This document shows positions 35,641 to 43,831 of a DNA stretch of 64,000 nt, in pieces. Under the pieces are notes generated by a model. That model searched no databases. It saw only the letters and a program-made list of their open reading frames with translations, and was not told the DNA's origin. Each line of letters starts with the position of its first letter. Within the stretch, counting starts at the first letter, position 1. The stretch comes from Thioclava sp. GXIMD4216. GTDB lineage: Bacteria; Pseudomonadota; Alphaproteobacteria; Rhodobacterales; Rhodobacteraceae. The stretch spans positions 785,501-849,500 of the forward strand of contig NZ_CP149926.1 in NCBI RefSeq assembly GCF_037949285.1, read 5' to 3'. The position numbers were made by a program, and so were the translations under genes.

Positions 35641-36438
35641 TTAGGCCAGAAGGGTTTCGGTCGAGCTGAAGAACATGGCCTGGCTGACCGCCGATTGGAC
35701 CTGCGTCTCGGTATAGGGTTTGGTGATCAGGAAGGCCGGTTCGGGGCGCTCGCCTGTCAGCAGACGCTCGGGGAAGGCGGTGATGAAGACGACCGGCAAC
35801 TGGTCGAACTGGGCCAGAATGTCATTAACGGCATCAATCCCCGAGGAATTGTCGGCCAGCTGGATGTCGGCGAGGATCAGGTCGGGTTTCTCGCGGGCGG
35901 CAAGCTCGACAGCCTCTGTGCGGGTGCGGGCGATGCCCGTCACCTGATGGCCGAGTTCTTCGACAATCGCGCGGATATCCATCGCGATGATCGCCTCATC
36001 CTCGATGATCATCACTTTGCCAGCCACCGAGTTTTCCATCTCGCGCATGGCTATTTCTACCAGCTCTTCGGCCTCGGCGGTCTCGATCTGCATGATCGAG
36101 GCGACCTCCTCAAAACGGAACCCCTCGATGGTGTGCAAAAGCAGGGCTTCGCGGGTGTTGGGCGTCAGGCTTGCCATATGGTCCTGCGCGCGCATCTCGA
36201 GGCTGCCCTCGGCTTCGCCCAGCGGCGCGCCGGCAGAGGCCCAGACAAGATGGAAGGCATGGAACAAAGCCACCTTCGGATCCGTTTCATTCTTGAAGAT
36301 CGCTTCTTCGGCCAGGATCGCCTCAAGGGTCGCCGCCGCATAGCGATCACCCGTGTCTTGGCTCCCGGTCAGCGCACGGGCATAGCGGCGCAGGTAGGGC
36401 AGGTTCGCAGCGATGGCGCCGGCGATATCGGTGGGCAT
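35641..36438 (-). CDS. phyR: general stress response regulator PhyR
   Basis: A 265-residue anti-anti-sigma regulator. The N-terminal half (1-135) is an inactive ECF-sigma-like domain, with sigma2- and sigma4-like blocks (T-P-N-T-R-E-A-L-L-L-H-T-I-E-G-F). The C-terminal receiver (140-265) has I-I-E-D-E, phosphoacceptor Asp191 in L-A-D-I-Q-L-A-D, and K-P-Y. When phosphorylated, the sigma-like half binds NepR and frees EcfG. ATG 36438 is preferred; the upstream extension is not conserved-looking. It is divergent from nepR-ecfG, the standard layout. Confidence 0.95.
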   Translation of the reverse strand: MPTDIAGAIAANLPYLRRYARALTGSQDTGDRYAAATLEAILAEEAIFKNETDPKVALFHAFHLVWASAGAPLGEAEGSLEMRAQDHMASLTPNTREALLLHTIEGFRFEEVASIMQIETAEAEELVEIAMREMENSVAGKVMIIEDEAIIAMDIRAIVEELGHQVTGIARTRTEAVELAAREKPDLILADIQLADNSSGIDAVNDILAQFDQLPVVFITAFPERLLTGERPEPAFLITKPYTETQVQSAVSQAMFFSSTETLLA

Positions 36439-36467
36439 GTAAAAACTCCCAAATTTTCGTTTTCCAA

Positions 36468-36492
36468 GGAACCAACTCCATTGTCCTGCGTT
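36468..36492 (+). promoter_or_regulatory. EcfG-type promoter of nepR-ecfG
   Basis: GGAAC (36468-36472), 16 bases, CGTT (36489-36492) is a perfect EcfG consensus 38 bases before the nepR start, giving positive autoregulation of the sigma operon. Confidence 0.85.
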
Positions 36493-36499
36493 TGGTTCC
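36474..36499 (-). promoter_or_regulatory. near-consensus EcfG promoter of phyR
   Basis: On the minus strand GGAAC (complement of 36495-36499), 17 bases, AGTT (complement of 36474-36477) differs from CGTT by one base. It interlocks with the nepR promoter inside a GGAACCAA...TTGGTTCC inverted repeat. Confidence 0.55.
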
Positions 36500-36530
36500 A
36501 TGCAAAATAGCTGTGATCGGAACCATAGGT

Positions 36531-36689
36531 ATGACCAACGAAATGGCTGACGACAAGTCGCGAGCCAGCATAAAGGAACAGATCAACAGGAACCTCAAGA
36601 AGGCTTACGAGCAGGCCCTGAATGAAGATGTTCCCGATCGCTTCAAAGATTTGCTGGCACAACTACGTGCTAAGGAGGGCGACAAATGA
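36531..36689 (+). CDS. nepR: anti-sigma factor NepR
   Basis: A 52-residue helical protein with the NepR core (I-K-E-Q-I-N-R-N-L-K-K-A-Y and V-P-D-R-F-K-D-L-L). NepR binds EcfG and holds it inactive until phosphorylated PhyR takes it away. ATG 36531 is chosen; ATG 36543 would give a 48-residue form. Its stop overlaps the ecfG start (ATGA at 36686-36689), coupling anti-sigma and sigma translation. It is driven by the EcfG promoter at 36468. Confidence 0.93.
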   Translation: MTNEMADDKSRASIKEQINRNLKKAYEQALNEDVPDRFKDLLAQLRAKEGDK

Positions 36690-37270
36690 CATCGCCCTCC
36701 TCTGACACGAACAAGGTCGAAGATCCTCGCGACGAACTGCCCGAACATCTCCCGGCCCTGCGTGCCTTCGCGATGTCTTTGACGCGCAATTCCGCGACCG
36801 CAGATGATCTGGTGCAGGATACGATCGTCAAGGCGTGGTCGAATATCGAGAAATTTCAGGTTGGCACGAATATGCGCGCCTGGCTGTTTACGATCCTGCG
36901 GAACACGTTCTATTCGGATCGCCGCAAACGCAAGCGCGAGGTGGCCGACCCTGATGGTGTTCACGCCGCAGCCCTGTGTGAACGGCCCGCCCATGACGGG
37001 CGTCTGGCGATGAATGACTTCATGGTGGCTTTTGACAAGCTGACCCCCGAACATCGCGAAGTTCTTATTCTTGTTGGGGCATCCGGTTTCTCTTATGAAG
37101 AGGCAGCCGAGACCATGGGGGTCGCGGTCGGAACGGTGAAGAGCCGTGCCAATCGTGCGCGTGCACGACTGGCGGAGATGCTGAAGCTGGAGGAGGGCGA
37201 GGATATCCTCTCCGGTATGGATGCGACTTCGCTGGCTGTAATGAGTAAATCGGGGACTGCCGCTGCATGA
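36686..37270 (+). CDS. ecfG: general stress ECF sigma factor EcfG
   Basis: A 194-residue ECF sigma factor. Region 2 (about 25-95) holds A-D-D-L-V-Q-D-T-I-V-K-A-W; region 4 (about 115-170) holds L-T-P-E-H-R-E-V-L-I-L and the helix-turn-helix Y-E-E-A-A-E-T-M-G-V. It directs RNA polymerase to GGAAC-N16-CGTT promoters, three perfect copies of which lie in this island. It overlaps nepR at its start and the kinase gene at its end (ATGA at 37267-37270). Confidence 0.95.
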   Translation: MTSPSSDTNKVEDPRDELPEHLPALRAFAMSLTRNSATADDLVQDTIVKAWSNIEKFQVGTNMRAWLFTILRNTFYSDRRKRKREVADPDGVHAAALCERPAHDGRLAMNDFMVAFDKLTPEHREVLILVGASGFSYEEAAETMGVAVGTVKSRANRARARLAEMLKLEEGEDILSGMDATSLAVMSKSGTAAA

Positions 37271-39063
37271 TAAGGAAAGAAGGATCGACGGGGTCGTTCA
37301 TCGACCGTCTCGGTGTGCGTCTGGCGATCTTTCTGGCAGTGGCCCTGTTCCCACTGCTGCTGATCTCGGCCATCCAGTCGAATTCACTGCTGCAAGAGGC
37401 ACGGGCGCGGTCGGAAGCCGCGCTTATGGGCGAAACCCTGCAGGCGGTCACGGGCGAGACGCGGCTTTTGCAGCAGGCGCAGGCCGAAGCGCGTTTTCTG
37501 GCCTATACCCTACCGCCCTTGCTGGGGGATATGGACGCTTGTAGCGCGCAGATGCGCAAAGTCGTGGAAGCCGATCCTGCGCTTTCCCTGGCCGCTTTCG
37601 TGGATAAGGACGGGCAGATGGAATGCTCGTCCCGCAGCGTGTCCTATGATTTTTCGAACAACAAGTATTTCCAGAAGCTTCTGCCACTGGACACGCCGAA
37701 TTTCATTCTCAATCCGCATGGGCCGGTCTCCGGCACGGCGGTGATCGGTGCGACCCATCCGGTTTATGACAAGGATGGGAACAAGCTTGGCTTCGTCAGC
37801 TTAAGCCTGCCGCATTCTTCGTTGCTGCACCGTGATCACGAGGACGACACATTGGGATATGATGTCGATAATTCGTTGATGATCCTGACATTCGACACCA
37901 GTGGCGCGGTGCTCACCTCGTCGGGCGATCTTGCCCTGACCAAAGACTATCTGCCCGCGCATCGCGCGCTGAAGGCGCTGGCGGGAACCAATGCTGTCAC
38001 CTTTACCGCGCGGGCGAACTCGGGGCAGGAACGGGTCTATTCGGTTCTGGAGCTTCTTCCGGGGCAGCTTTATGCAATGGGAAGCTGGCCTGCAAAAGCC
38101 TCGATCTCGATGAACCCGATCGCCGATGTGTCTCCGATTCTGGTGCCGGGTCTGATGTGGCTTGCCAGCCTGCTTGTGGCGTATTTCGCGATGCAAAAGC
38201 TGGTGATCGGCCATATCAAGCGGCTGTCGCGTGCGTTGCGTGGTTTTGCCTCGGGGTCGCGTCGTGTTGGGAACCTGAACTATGCCGGTGCGCCGAAGGA
38301 AATTCAGGATCTGGCCCTGTCTTACGAGAAGATGACAGAAACCATCCTGCATGACGAGGCCGAGCTGGAGGATATGATCCACCATCAGGAGGTGCTGCTG
38401 CGCGAGGTCCACCACCGTGTGAAGAATAACCTCCAGCTGATCGCCTCCATCATTTCGATGCAGATCCGCAAGGCCCGCTCGCCCGAGGCGAAAGACCTGA
38501 TGAAAGGGCTGCAGGAGCGCGTGATCAGTCTGGCAACCATCCACCGCGGGCTGTATCAGACATCGGGCTTGACCGATATCACGGCCAACGAGCTTCTTCC
38601 CGATATCGTGCGCCAGATTTCCGCACTGGCAACAGGGCCGGAACGCAGGATCGATATCGGTTGTCATGTGGATGAGATCCGGCTGACCCCCGATCAGGCC
38701 GTGCCGCTGTCGCTCTTGCTGACAGAAGCCATGACCAATGCGATGAAATATGCGGGCACGGTGGACGGGTCGCGCCCCGATCTGCAGATTTCCCTGCGGA
38801 AGACACGGAAGGGCTATGCCTGTCTGGCGCTGGAAAATTCCGTGGACGAAAATGCGCCGCCGGCCTCGCCGGATACCAGCTCGGGGCTGGGATCGCAGCT
38901 TGCACAGGCCTTCGTGCAGCAGCTCAACGGGGATTTGCAATCCTCGCAGGAAAATGGCCGCTATCGTCTGACCGCCGAGTTCAAGCTGGCGGAGTTGCAG
39001 GAGGCAGAGCTGCGCCATGCCCGTGACGACGAAGATGATGACGAGGATGAGGAAGAAGAATAA
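37267..39063 (+). CDS. general-stress sensor histidine kinase (PhyK-like, HisKA_2 type)
   Basis: A 598-residue kinase. TM1 (about 18-38) and TM2 (about 290-312) enclose a periplasmic sensor of about 250 residues. A HAMP-like segment follows, then the HisKA_2 phosphoacceptor block H-H-R-V-K-N-N (382-388) and HATPase motifs (E-A-M-T-N-A-M-K-Y-A, G-L-G-S-Q-L). The tail is a run of 12 Asp/Glu residues with one Arg and one His just before it. Being coupled to ecfG makes it the likely input kinase for PhyR. The ligand is unknown. Confidence 0.9.
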   Translation: MIRKEGSTGSFIDRLGVRLAIFLAVALFPLLLISAIQSNSLLQEARARSEAALMGETLQAVTGETRLLQQAQAEARFLAYTLPPLLGDMDACSAQMRKVVEADPALSLAAFVDKDGQMECSSRSVSYDFSNNKYFQKLLPLDTPNFILNPHGPVSGTAVIGATHPVYDKDGNKLGFVSLSLPHSSLLHRDHEDDTLGYDVDNSLMILTFDTSGAVLTSSGDLALTKDYLPAHRALKALAGTNAVTFTARANSGQERVYSVLELLPGQLYAMGSWPAKASISMNPIADVSPILVPGLMWLASLLVAYFAMQKLVIGHIKRLSRALRGFASGSRRVGNLNYAGAPKEIQDLALSYEKMTETILHDEAELEDMIHHQEVLLREVHHRVKNNLQLIASIISMQIRKARSPEAKDLMKGLQERVISLATIHRGLYQTSGLTDITANELLPDIVRQISALATGPERRIDIGCHVDEIRLTPDQAVPLSLLLTEAMTNAMKYAGTVDGSRPDLQISLRKTRKGYACLALENSVDENAPPASPDTSSGLGSQLAQAFVQQLNGDLQSSQENGRYRLTAEFKLAELQEAELRHARDDEDDDEDEEEE

Positions 39064-39082
39064 GGGGCCGTTTGGCCCCTTT
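39062..39082. terminator. hairpin terminator between the stress kinase gene and fliI
   Basis: AAGGGGCC (39062-39069), loop GTTT, GGCCCCTT (39074-39081) lies between the convergent genes. A short T-rich run follows on the plus strand. Confidence 0.8.
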
Positions 39083-39103
39083 ATTCCTTAATGCTGCACG
39101 GTG

Positions 39104-40423
39104 TCAGGCCTTGGCCAGTGCTGCCTTGAGCCGCTCGAAGCTGGCTTGGGTGTTTTTGGTTTCGGCTTCGGCGATAAAGCCATCCAATGCCGGCCAGACC
39201 TTGATGGCCTTATCCACGACAGGATCGGAGCCTGCGGCATAAAGCCCTGCCTGAATCATCATCTCGGCTTTGTCATAGGCACCAAGCAACCGTCGTGCCT
39301 GTTTGATCAGTTCATTTTCCTGCGCTGTCGCGGCATCCGGCAGGGAGCGCGAGACCGAGCGGAGAAGATCGATGGCGGGGAACCGGCCGCGTTCGGCAAT
39401 CTTGCGGTCCATGACAACGTGCCCGTCCAGCGTCCCGCGCAGGATATCCGCCACCGGTTCTTCCATATCAGAGCCGGGGACCAGCACCGAGAAGACGGCG
39501 GTAATATCGCCCGCCCCCTCCGGCCCCGGGCCGGAGCGCTCGGCCAGCCCCATGATCTGTTGGGATGTCGAGGGCGGAAAGCCGCGTAGGGTCGCGGCCT
39601 CGCCACCGGCAAGGGCAACCTCGCGATGGGCTTCGGCAAATCGGGTGATGCTATCGGCCAGAAACAGCACATGCTTGCCTTGGTCGCGGAAATGTTCTGC
39701 GACGGTCATCGCCGCCAGCGCACAGCGCCGCCGGACCAGTGGCGATTGGTCGGAGGTCGCAGCGATAATGATCGAGCGTGCCATACCTTCCGGTCCAAGA
39801 ACCTTTTCAACGAATTCACGCAGCTCGCGGCCACGTTCACCGATCAAGGCGATCACCGCGACATCGGCTTCGACCCCCTTGGCAAAATTGGCCAGAAGCG
39901 AGGATTTACCCACGCCAGACCCTGCAAAGAGGCCGATACGCTGGCCTTTGACAAGGGGGAGAAGGGTGTTGAATACCGCAAGACCGGTCTCCAACCGCGC
40001 GCCCAGACGACGGCGTTGGGCGGCCGCCGGCGGGCGGGACCGTATGTTGCGTTCGATCGGGCCGCGCATCAGGGGCTGGCCGTCCAGCGGATTGCCGAAC
40101 GGATCGATGATTCGCCCGATCCAAGAGCTGTCGGGACAGATTCCGGTCTGGCCCAGCAAATCTACCCGGTCATCGATGGCCAGCCCGTCCGCGGCCCCGT
40201 CGGCCAGCAATTTGACATGATCTTTTTCAAGCGACAGCACTTCGGCGCCAATTTTCAACCCTGACTGGCAGAGGATTTCCGCGCGATCTCCGAGGGTTGC
40301 GACGCGCGAAAGGCCTGTTGCCTCGATCACCCCCTGACCGACACGGCTGATTCTGCCCACTGTATGCACTGCGCCAAAGTCTGAAATTGATGCCCGCAAC
40401 AGGTCCAAATCTGCATAAGCCAT
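39104..40423 (-). CDS. fliI: flagellar type III export ATPase FliI
   Basis: A 439-residue F1-like ATPase with Walker A F-A-G-S-G-V-G-K-S-S near residues 160-168, Walker B V-L-F-L-A-D-S-I-T-R-F, and the F-P-P-S-T-S-Q-Q-I block (compare P-A-I-D of other FliI proteins). It energises export of flagellar axial proteins with FliH and FliJ. ATG 40423 is preferred to a start four codons upstream. It diverges from flgB across a roughly 80-base gap that holds a CtrA-like site. Confidence 0.95.
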   Translation of the reverse strand: MAYADLDLLRASISDFGAVHTVGRISRVGQGVIEATGLSRVATLGDRAEILCQSGLKIGAEVLSLEKDHVKLLADGAADGLAIDDRVDLLGQTGICPDSSWIGRIIDPFGNPLDGQPLMRGPIERNIRSRPPAAAQRRRLGARLETGLAVFNTLLPLVKGQRIGLFAGSGVGKSSLLANFAKGVEADVAVIALIGERGRELREFVEKVLGPEGMARSIIIAATSDQSPLVRRRCALAAMTVAEHFRDQGKHVLFLADSITRFAEAHREVALAGGEAATLRGFPPSTSQQIMGLAERSGPGPEGAGDITAVFSVLVPGSDMEEPVADILRGTLDGHVVMDRKIAERGRFPAIDLLRSVSRSLPDAATAQENELIKQARRLLGAYDKAEMMIQAGLYAAGSDPVVDKAIKVWPALDGFIAEAETKNTQASFERLKAALAKA

Positions 40424-40467
40424 TCTGGCCTCCATTCGTTTTCTAAATGTTTTTTAATGAATCACTC

Positions 40468-40482
40468 TTAAGCCTTGGTTGA
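40468..40482. promoter_or_regulatory. degenerate CtrA-like site between fliI and flgB
   Basis: TTAA (40468-40471), seven bases, TTGA (40479-40482) has one mismatch to the CtrA full site. It lies 45 bases from fliI and only 21 bases from flgB, so it better fits fliI activation. Confidence 0.3.
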
Positions 40483-40503
40483 AATCTCAGAGGAGAAGCC
40501 TCG

Positions 40504-40890
40504 GTGTTCGAAAAAATCGATGTGATGAATATGGCTGAGTCGATGGCACGCCACGCCGCTCAGCGCCAATCCGCAGTCTCGCGCAACATGGCGAATGCGG
40601 ATACCCCCGGTTACAAGGCGCAGGATGTGACGCCTTTTGCCGAAACCTATCAGGAAGAGGTTGCGATGCCGATGAAGGCAACGCGGGCGGGCCATATCGG
40701 TGCGGATAATCTGGTGACCTCAGAGGTGACCACCCGCAGTGATCCCGGCACGGCCTCCCCTAATGGCAACACGGTTTCGCTGGAAGACGAGATGGTGAAA
40801 GCGGTGGAGACAAAGCGCCAGCATGATCTCGCGTTAACTATATACAAATCAACTTTGAACATTCTGAGAACAAGCGTTGCACGGAGCTGA
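40504..40890 (+). CDS. flgB: flagellar basal body rod protein FlgB
   Basis: A 128-residue proximal-rod protein with the rod signature N-M-A-N-A-D-T-P-G-Y-K-A near residues 29-40 and a C-terminal coiled coil. The GTG start at 40504 follows AGAGGAGAAG. It is the first gene of the flgB-fliL run and ends two bases before flgC. Confidence 0.95.
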   Translation: MFEKIDVMNMAESMARHAAQRQSAVSRNMANADTPGYKAQDVTPFAETYQEEVAMPMKATRAGHIGADNLVTSEVTTRSDPGTASPNGNTVSLEDEMVKAVETKRQHDLALTIYKSTLNILRTSVARS

Positions 40891-40892
40891 TT

Positions 40893-41285
40893 ATGACTGA
40901 CTTTGGCGATTCTTTTTCTCTCGCGGCATCGGGTATGAAGGCGCAGGCACAGCGTCTGCGCTATGTGTCCGAGAATATCGCGAATGCGGATACCCCCGGC
41001 TATCACCGCAAGCTGACGAAGTTCAAACAGGTGATGGAAGAGGAGGGAGTTACGGGCAAGGTCGAGCTTGGCAAGGTCGATCTGGATCGCTCGGATCTGA
41101 AGCAAATCTATGATCCGGGCAGCCCGCTGGCCGATGCGAATGGCTACTATGACGGCTCGAATGTCGATCTGGTGGTGGAAATTGCTGACGCGCGTGAAGC
41201 GCAGCGCAGCTACGAGGCGAATATCAAGATGTTTGATCAGACGCGGCAAATGTCCTCGGCTCTGCTCGATATTCTGCGCCGTTAA
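40893..41285 (+). CDS. flgC: flagellar basal body rod protein FlgC
   Basis: A 130-residue proximal-rod protein with the N-I-A-N-A-D-T-P-G-Y motif near residues 29-38 and the C-terminal D-A-R-E-A-Q-R-S-Y-E-A-N motif typical of FlgC. It follows flgB closely and precedes fliE. Confidence 0.95.
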   Translation: MTDFGDSFSLAASGMKAQAQRLRYVSENIANADTPGYHRKLTKFKQVMEEEGVTGKVELGKVDLDRSDLKQIYDPGSPLADANGYYDGSNVDLVVEIADAREAQRSYEANIKMFDQTRQMSSALLDILRR

Positions 41286-41302
41286 CCTAGGAGAAGTCTA
41301 GA

Positions 41303-41611
41303 ATGGACGTGAAAACTTCCTTGGCCGCACAGGGCTATGCCCAAGGCCGTTCCGCTGCACAACTTGGGCTTGAGGGGTCGGGGGGCAATGCCACCGAGGC
41401 GACCGAAAATCCGTTTGCAGCTCTGGCCAGCGATTTCGTGGATACCGTCAAGAATGGCGAGGAAACCGCGAAGGCCGCAATGACCGGCGATGCCGATCCC
41501 CACACATTGGTGCAGGCCCTGTCGCAGACCGAACTGGCGGTCGAGGCGGCCGTGACGCTGCGCAATAAGGTCGTCGAGGCCTATCAGGAAATCCTACGGA
41601 TGCCGGTGTAA
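41303..41611 (+). CDS. fliE: flagellar hook-basal body protein FliE
   Basis: A 102-residue protein that joins the MS ring to the rod. The C-terminal half carries the family blocks A-L-S-Q-T-E-L-A-V-E-A-A-V-T-L-R-N-K and A-Y-Q-E-I-L-R-M-P-V. An AGGAGAAG site precedes ATG 41303. It sits between flgC and fliQ. Confidence 0.94.
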   Translation: MDVKTSLAAQGYAQGRSAAQLGLEGSGGNATEATENPFAALASDFVDTVKNGEETAKAAMTGDADPHTLVQALSQTELAVEAAVTLRNKVVEAYQEILRMPV

Positions 41612-41614
41612 CCC

Positions 41615-41881
41615 ATGAATGATGTCATCTTCTTCGATACGTTGCGCGAGGCTCTTTGGGTCGCGGTGATGATTTCGGCTCCGATGCTGGCTGTCGCCCT
41701 GATTGCCGGGGTGTCCATCGGTCTGTTTCAGGCGCTGACATCGGTGCAGGAGATGACCCTGACTTTTGTGCCCAAAGTCGGTGCGATGCTCATCGTTTTC
41801 TGGGTGTCCATGTCTTTTATGTCGGAACGATTGGTCGATTTTTTCACCTCGGGCATCATCCCCATGATTGCCGGGAGCTAA
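41615..41881 (+). CDS. fliQ: flagellar export apparatus protein FliQ
   Basis: An 88-residue inner-membrane protein with two TM helices (about 15-35 and 50-72) and the conserved G-V-x-I-G-L-F-Q-A-L-T-S-V-Q-E block. It forms part of the FliP-FliQ-FliR export gate. It lies three bases after fliE and three before flgF. Confidence 0.95.
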   Translation: MNDVIFFDTLREALWVAVMISAPMLAVALIAGVSIGLFQALTSVQEMTLTFVPKVGAMLIVFWVSMSFMSERLVDFFTSGIIPMIAGS

Positions 41882-41884
41882 CTT

Positions 41885-42598
41885 ATGGATAATGCGATTT
41901 ATGCAACGCTGACCCGTCAATCGGGTCTGATGAAGGAAATGCAGGTGGTGGCGAATAATATCGCCAACACCTCTACCACCGGTTTCCGCAAGGAAGGGGT
42001 GATTTTTGCCGAACATGTCGAGGCGTTGGGCAATGACGAGCCGTCTTTGTCGATGGCGCTTGGCAATGGCCGCGAGATCTCGACGCTGCAGGGTGGCCTG
42101 ACATCCACCGGAAACAACTTCGATTTCGCCATCCAGGGCGATGGCTATTTCATGGTGCAGACCCCGCAGGGCGACGCTTTGACCCGCGCCGGAAATTTCG
42201 TGCCCTCCGCAGAGGGGATTTTGCAGAACCAAGACGGCTATCCCGTGCTGGATTCGGGGGGAGGGCCGATCTTTATTCCCGCTGAAGGGCAGCTTTCGGT
42301 GGCGCAGGACGGTACGATGTCTGTTGACGGCCAACCTATTGCGCAGCTTGGGGTTTACGACCCTGCTGACCCGAATGGCATGGTGCATTCGGGCGGGACG
42401 CTCTTTTATGCGGAAGGGGGCGCACAGGTGCAGGAATTTCCTCAGGTCCTGCAAGGATTTGTTGAGGAATCGAATGTAGACCCAATCACAGAGGTCGCGC
42501 GCATGATCGAAGTGCAGCGGGCCTACGAGATGGGACAGAAATTCCTTGATCGAGAAGACGAACGCATCCGCAACGTCATTTCGACGCTGACGAAGTAA
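41885..42598 (+). CDS. flgF: flagellar basal body rod protein FlgF
   Basis: A 237-residue rod protein with N-terminal N-N-I-A-N-T-S-T-T-G-F-R-K and C-terminal E-V-A-R-M-I-E-V-Q-R-A-Y-E motifs. Its length is nearer FlgF than FlgG, which is the next gene. Confidence 0.93.
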   Translation: MDNAIYATLTRQSGLMKEMQVVANNIANTSTTGFRKEGVIFAEHVEALGNDEPSLSMALGNGREISTLQGGLTSTGNNFDFAIQGDGYFMVQTPQGDALTRAGNFVPSAEGILQNQDGYPVLDSGGGPIFIPAEGQLSVAQDGTMSVDGQPIAQLGVYDPADPNGMVHSGGTLFYAEGGAQVQEFPQVLQGFVEESNVDPITEVARMIEVQRAYEMGQKFLDREDERIRNVISTLTK

Positions 42599-42609
42599 GG
42601 AGAAGCCTT

Positions 42610-43395
42610 ATGCGTGCCCTACAGATTGCCGCCACCGGGATGGCCGCCCAGCAAATGCGCGTCGAGGTTATTTCGAACAACCTCGCGAATATGTCGACCA
42701 CCGGCTATAACGCACGTCGTGCGGAATTTGCGGATCTCACCTATCAACAGCTCACCCGTCCGGGAACGATTAGCGCCAGCGATGGCTCGGTCGTGCCGTC
42801 CGGCGTACAGCTTGGTCTGGGTGTGCGCCCGACTGCCGTGACGCAGATTCTCGAACAGGGATCTCTGGTGAGCACGGGCGGTGATCTTGATGTCGCCATT
42901 GACGGGATCGGCTATCTCGAGGTCGAGATGCCTTCGGGTGTGTCGGCCTATACCCGTGACGGCGGGCTCAAACGTTCGGCAGATGGCGAGATCGTGACCT
43001 CGGATGGTTATCCGGTCGTGCCGGGCATTACGATCCCCGATGATGCGACCTCTGTTGCGATCAATACGTCGGGCGAGGTCTATGCCTATTTCAGCGATCA
43101 GGTGCAGCCGCAACTGATGGGGCAGCTGACGCTGGCCAATTTCACCAACAAGAAGGGGCTTGAAGCTATTGGCTCGAACCTCTTTCTGGAAACCGGCGCG
43201 TCCGGCCCGCCCGTTGTCGGGGAGCCGGGGCAGGACGGGCTGGGGACGCTGCGGCAGGGGTATCTTGAGGAAAGCTCGGTGGATCCGGTGCGCGAGATCA
43301 CTGAACTGATCAAGGCGCAGCGCGGTTACGAGCTGAATTCCAAAGTGATATCGGCTGCGGACCAGATTCTGAGCGCGACGGTACAGGTGCGTTGA
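42610..43395 (+). CDS. flgG: flagellar distal rod protein FlgG
   Basis: A 261-residue distal-rod protein with N-N-L-A-N-M-S-T-T-G-Y-N-A near its N-terminus and the C-terminal E-E-S-S-V-D-P-V-R-E-I-T-E-L-I-K-A-Q-R block. GGAGAAG precedes the start. The stop overlaps the flgA start (TGATG). Confidence 0.95.
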   Translation: MRALQIAATGMAAQQMRVEVISNNLANMSTTGYNARRAEFADLTYQQLTRPGTISASDGSVVPSGVQLGLGVRPTAVTQILEQGSLVSTGGDLDVAIDGIGYLEVEMPSGVSAYTRDGGLKRSADGEIVTSDGYPVVPGITIPDDATSVAINTSGEVYAYFSDQVQPQLMGQLTLANFTNKKGLEAIGSNLFLETGASGPPVVGEPGQDGLGTLRQGYLEESSVDPVREITELIKAQRGYELNSKVISAADQILSATVQVR

Positions 43396-43826
43396 TGCGT
43401 AGCTTTGCCCCTCTTCTGGTGGCGTTGCTTGCGGTTGCCGGAACCAGCCTTCAGGCCGAAGTCGTTGTGGCGACGCGCACCTTGCGCGCGCAGACCATTC
43501 TGACGCCGGATGATCTGGATATCGCCTCTATGGATGTGCCCGGTGCATTGGTGGACCCGATTGACGCGGTCGGTCTTGAGACGCGTGTCGCGATTTATGC
43601 CGGACGCCCGATCCGCCCCGAACATCTTAGCCAGCCTGCGATTGTCGAACGGAATCAGACGGTGTCACTGGCATATAATCGTGGCTCTCTGACCATTATC
43701 ACCGAGGGGCGCGCGCTGGAGCGCGCCGCTATCGGCGACAGCATCCGCGTGATGAATGTCTCCTCCCGCACCACTGTTACGGCCACTATTTCGGCGGACG
43801 GTACCGCCTATGTGAACAAGGACTGA
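43395..43826 (+). CDS. flgA: flagellar P-ring assembly chaperone FlgA
   Basis: A 143-residue periplasmic chaperone with a signal peptide (cleavage near L-Q-A-E, residue 20) and an SAF-like fold (A-G-R-P-I-R, S-I-R-V-M-N). It aids FlgI assembly. It is a short form without the N-terminal extra domain of enterobacterial FlgA. Confidence 0.92.
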   Translation: MRSFAPLLVALLAVAGTSLQAEVVVATRTLRAQTILTPDDLDIASMDVPGALVDPIDAVGLETRVAIYAGRPIRPEHLSQPAIVERNQTVSLAYNRGSLTIITEGRALERAAIGDSIRVMNVSSRTTVTATISADGTAYVNKD

Positions 43827-43831
43827 TTGTC

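Noticed and set aside
36519..36540. A further GGAAC box near the nepR start
   Set aside because: No CGTT occurs at 16 or 17 bases downstream.
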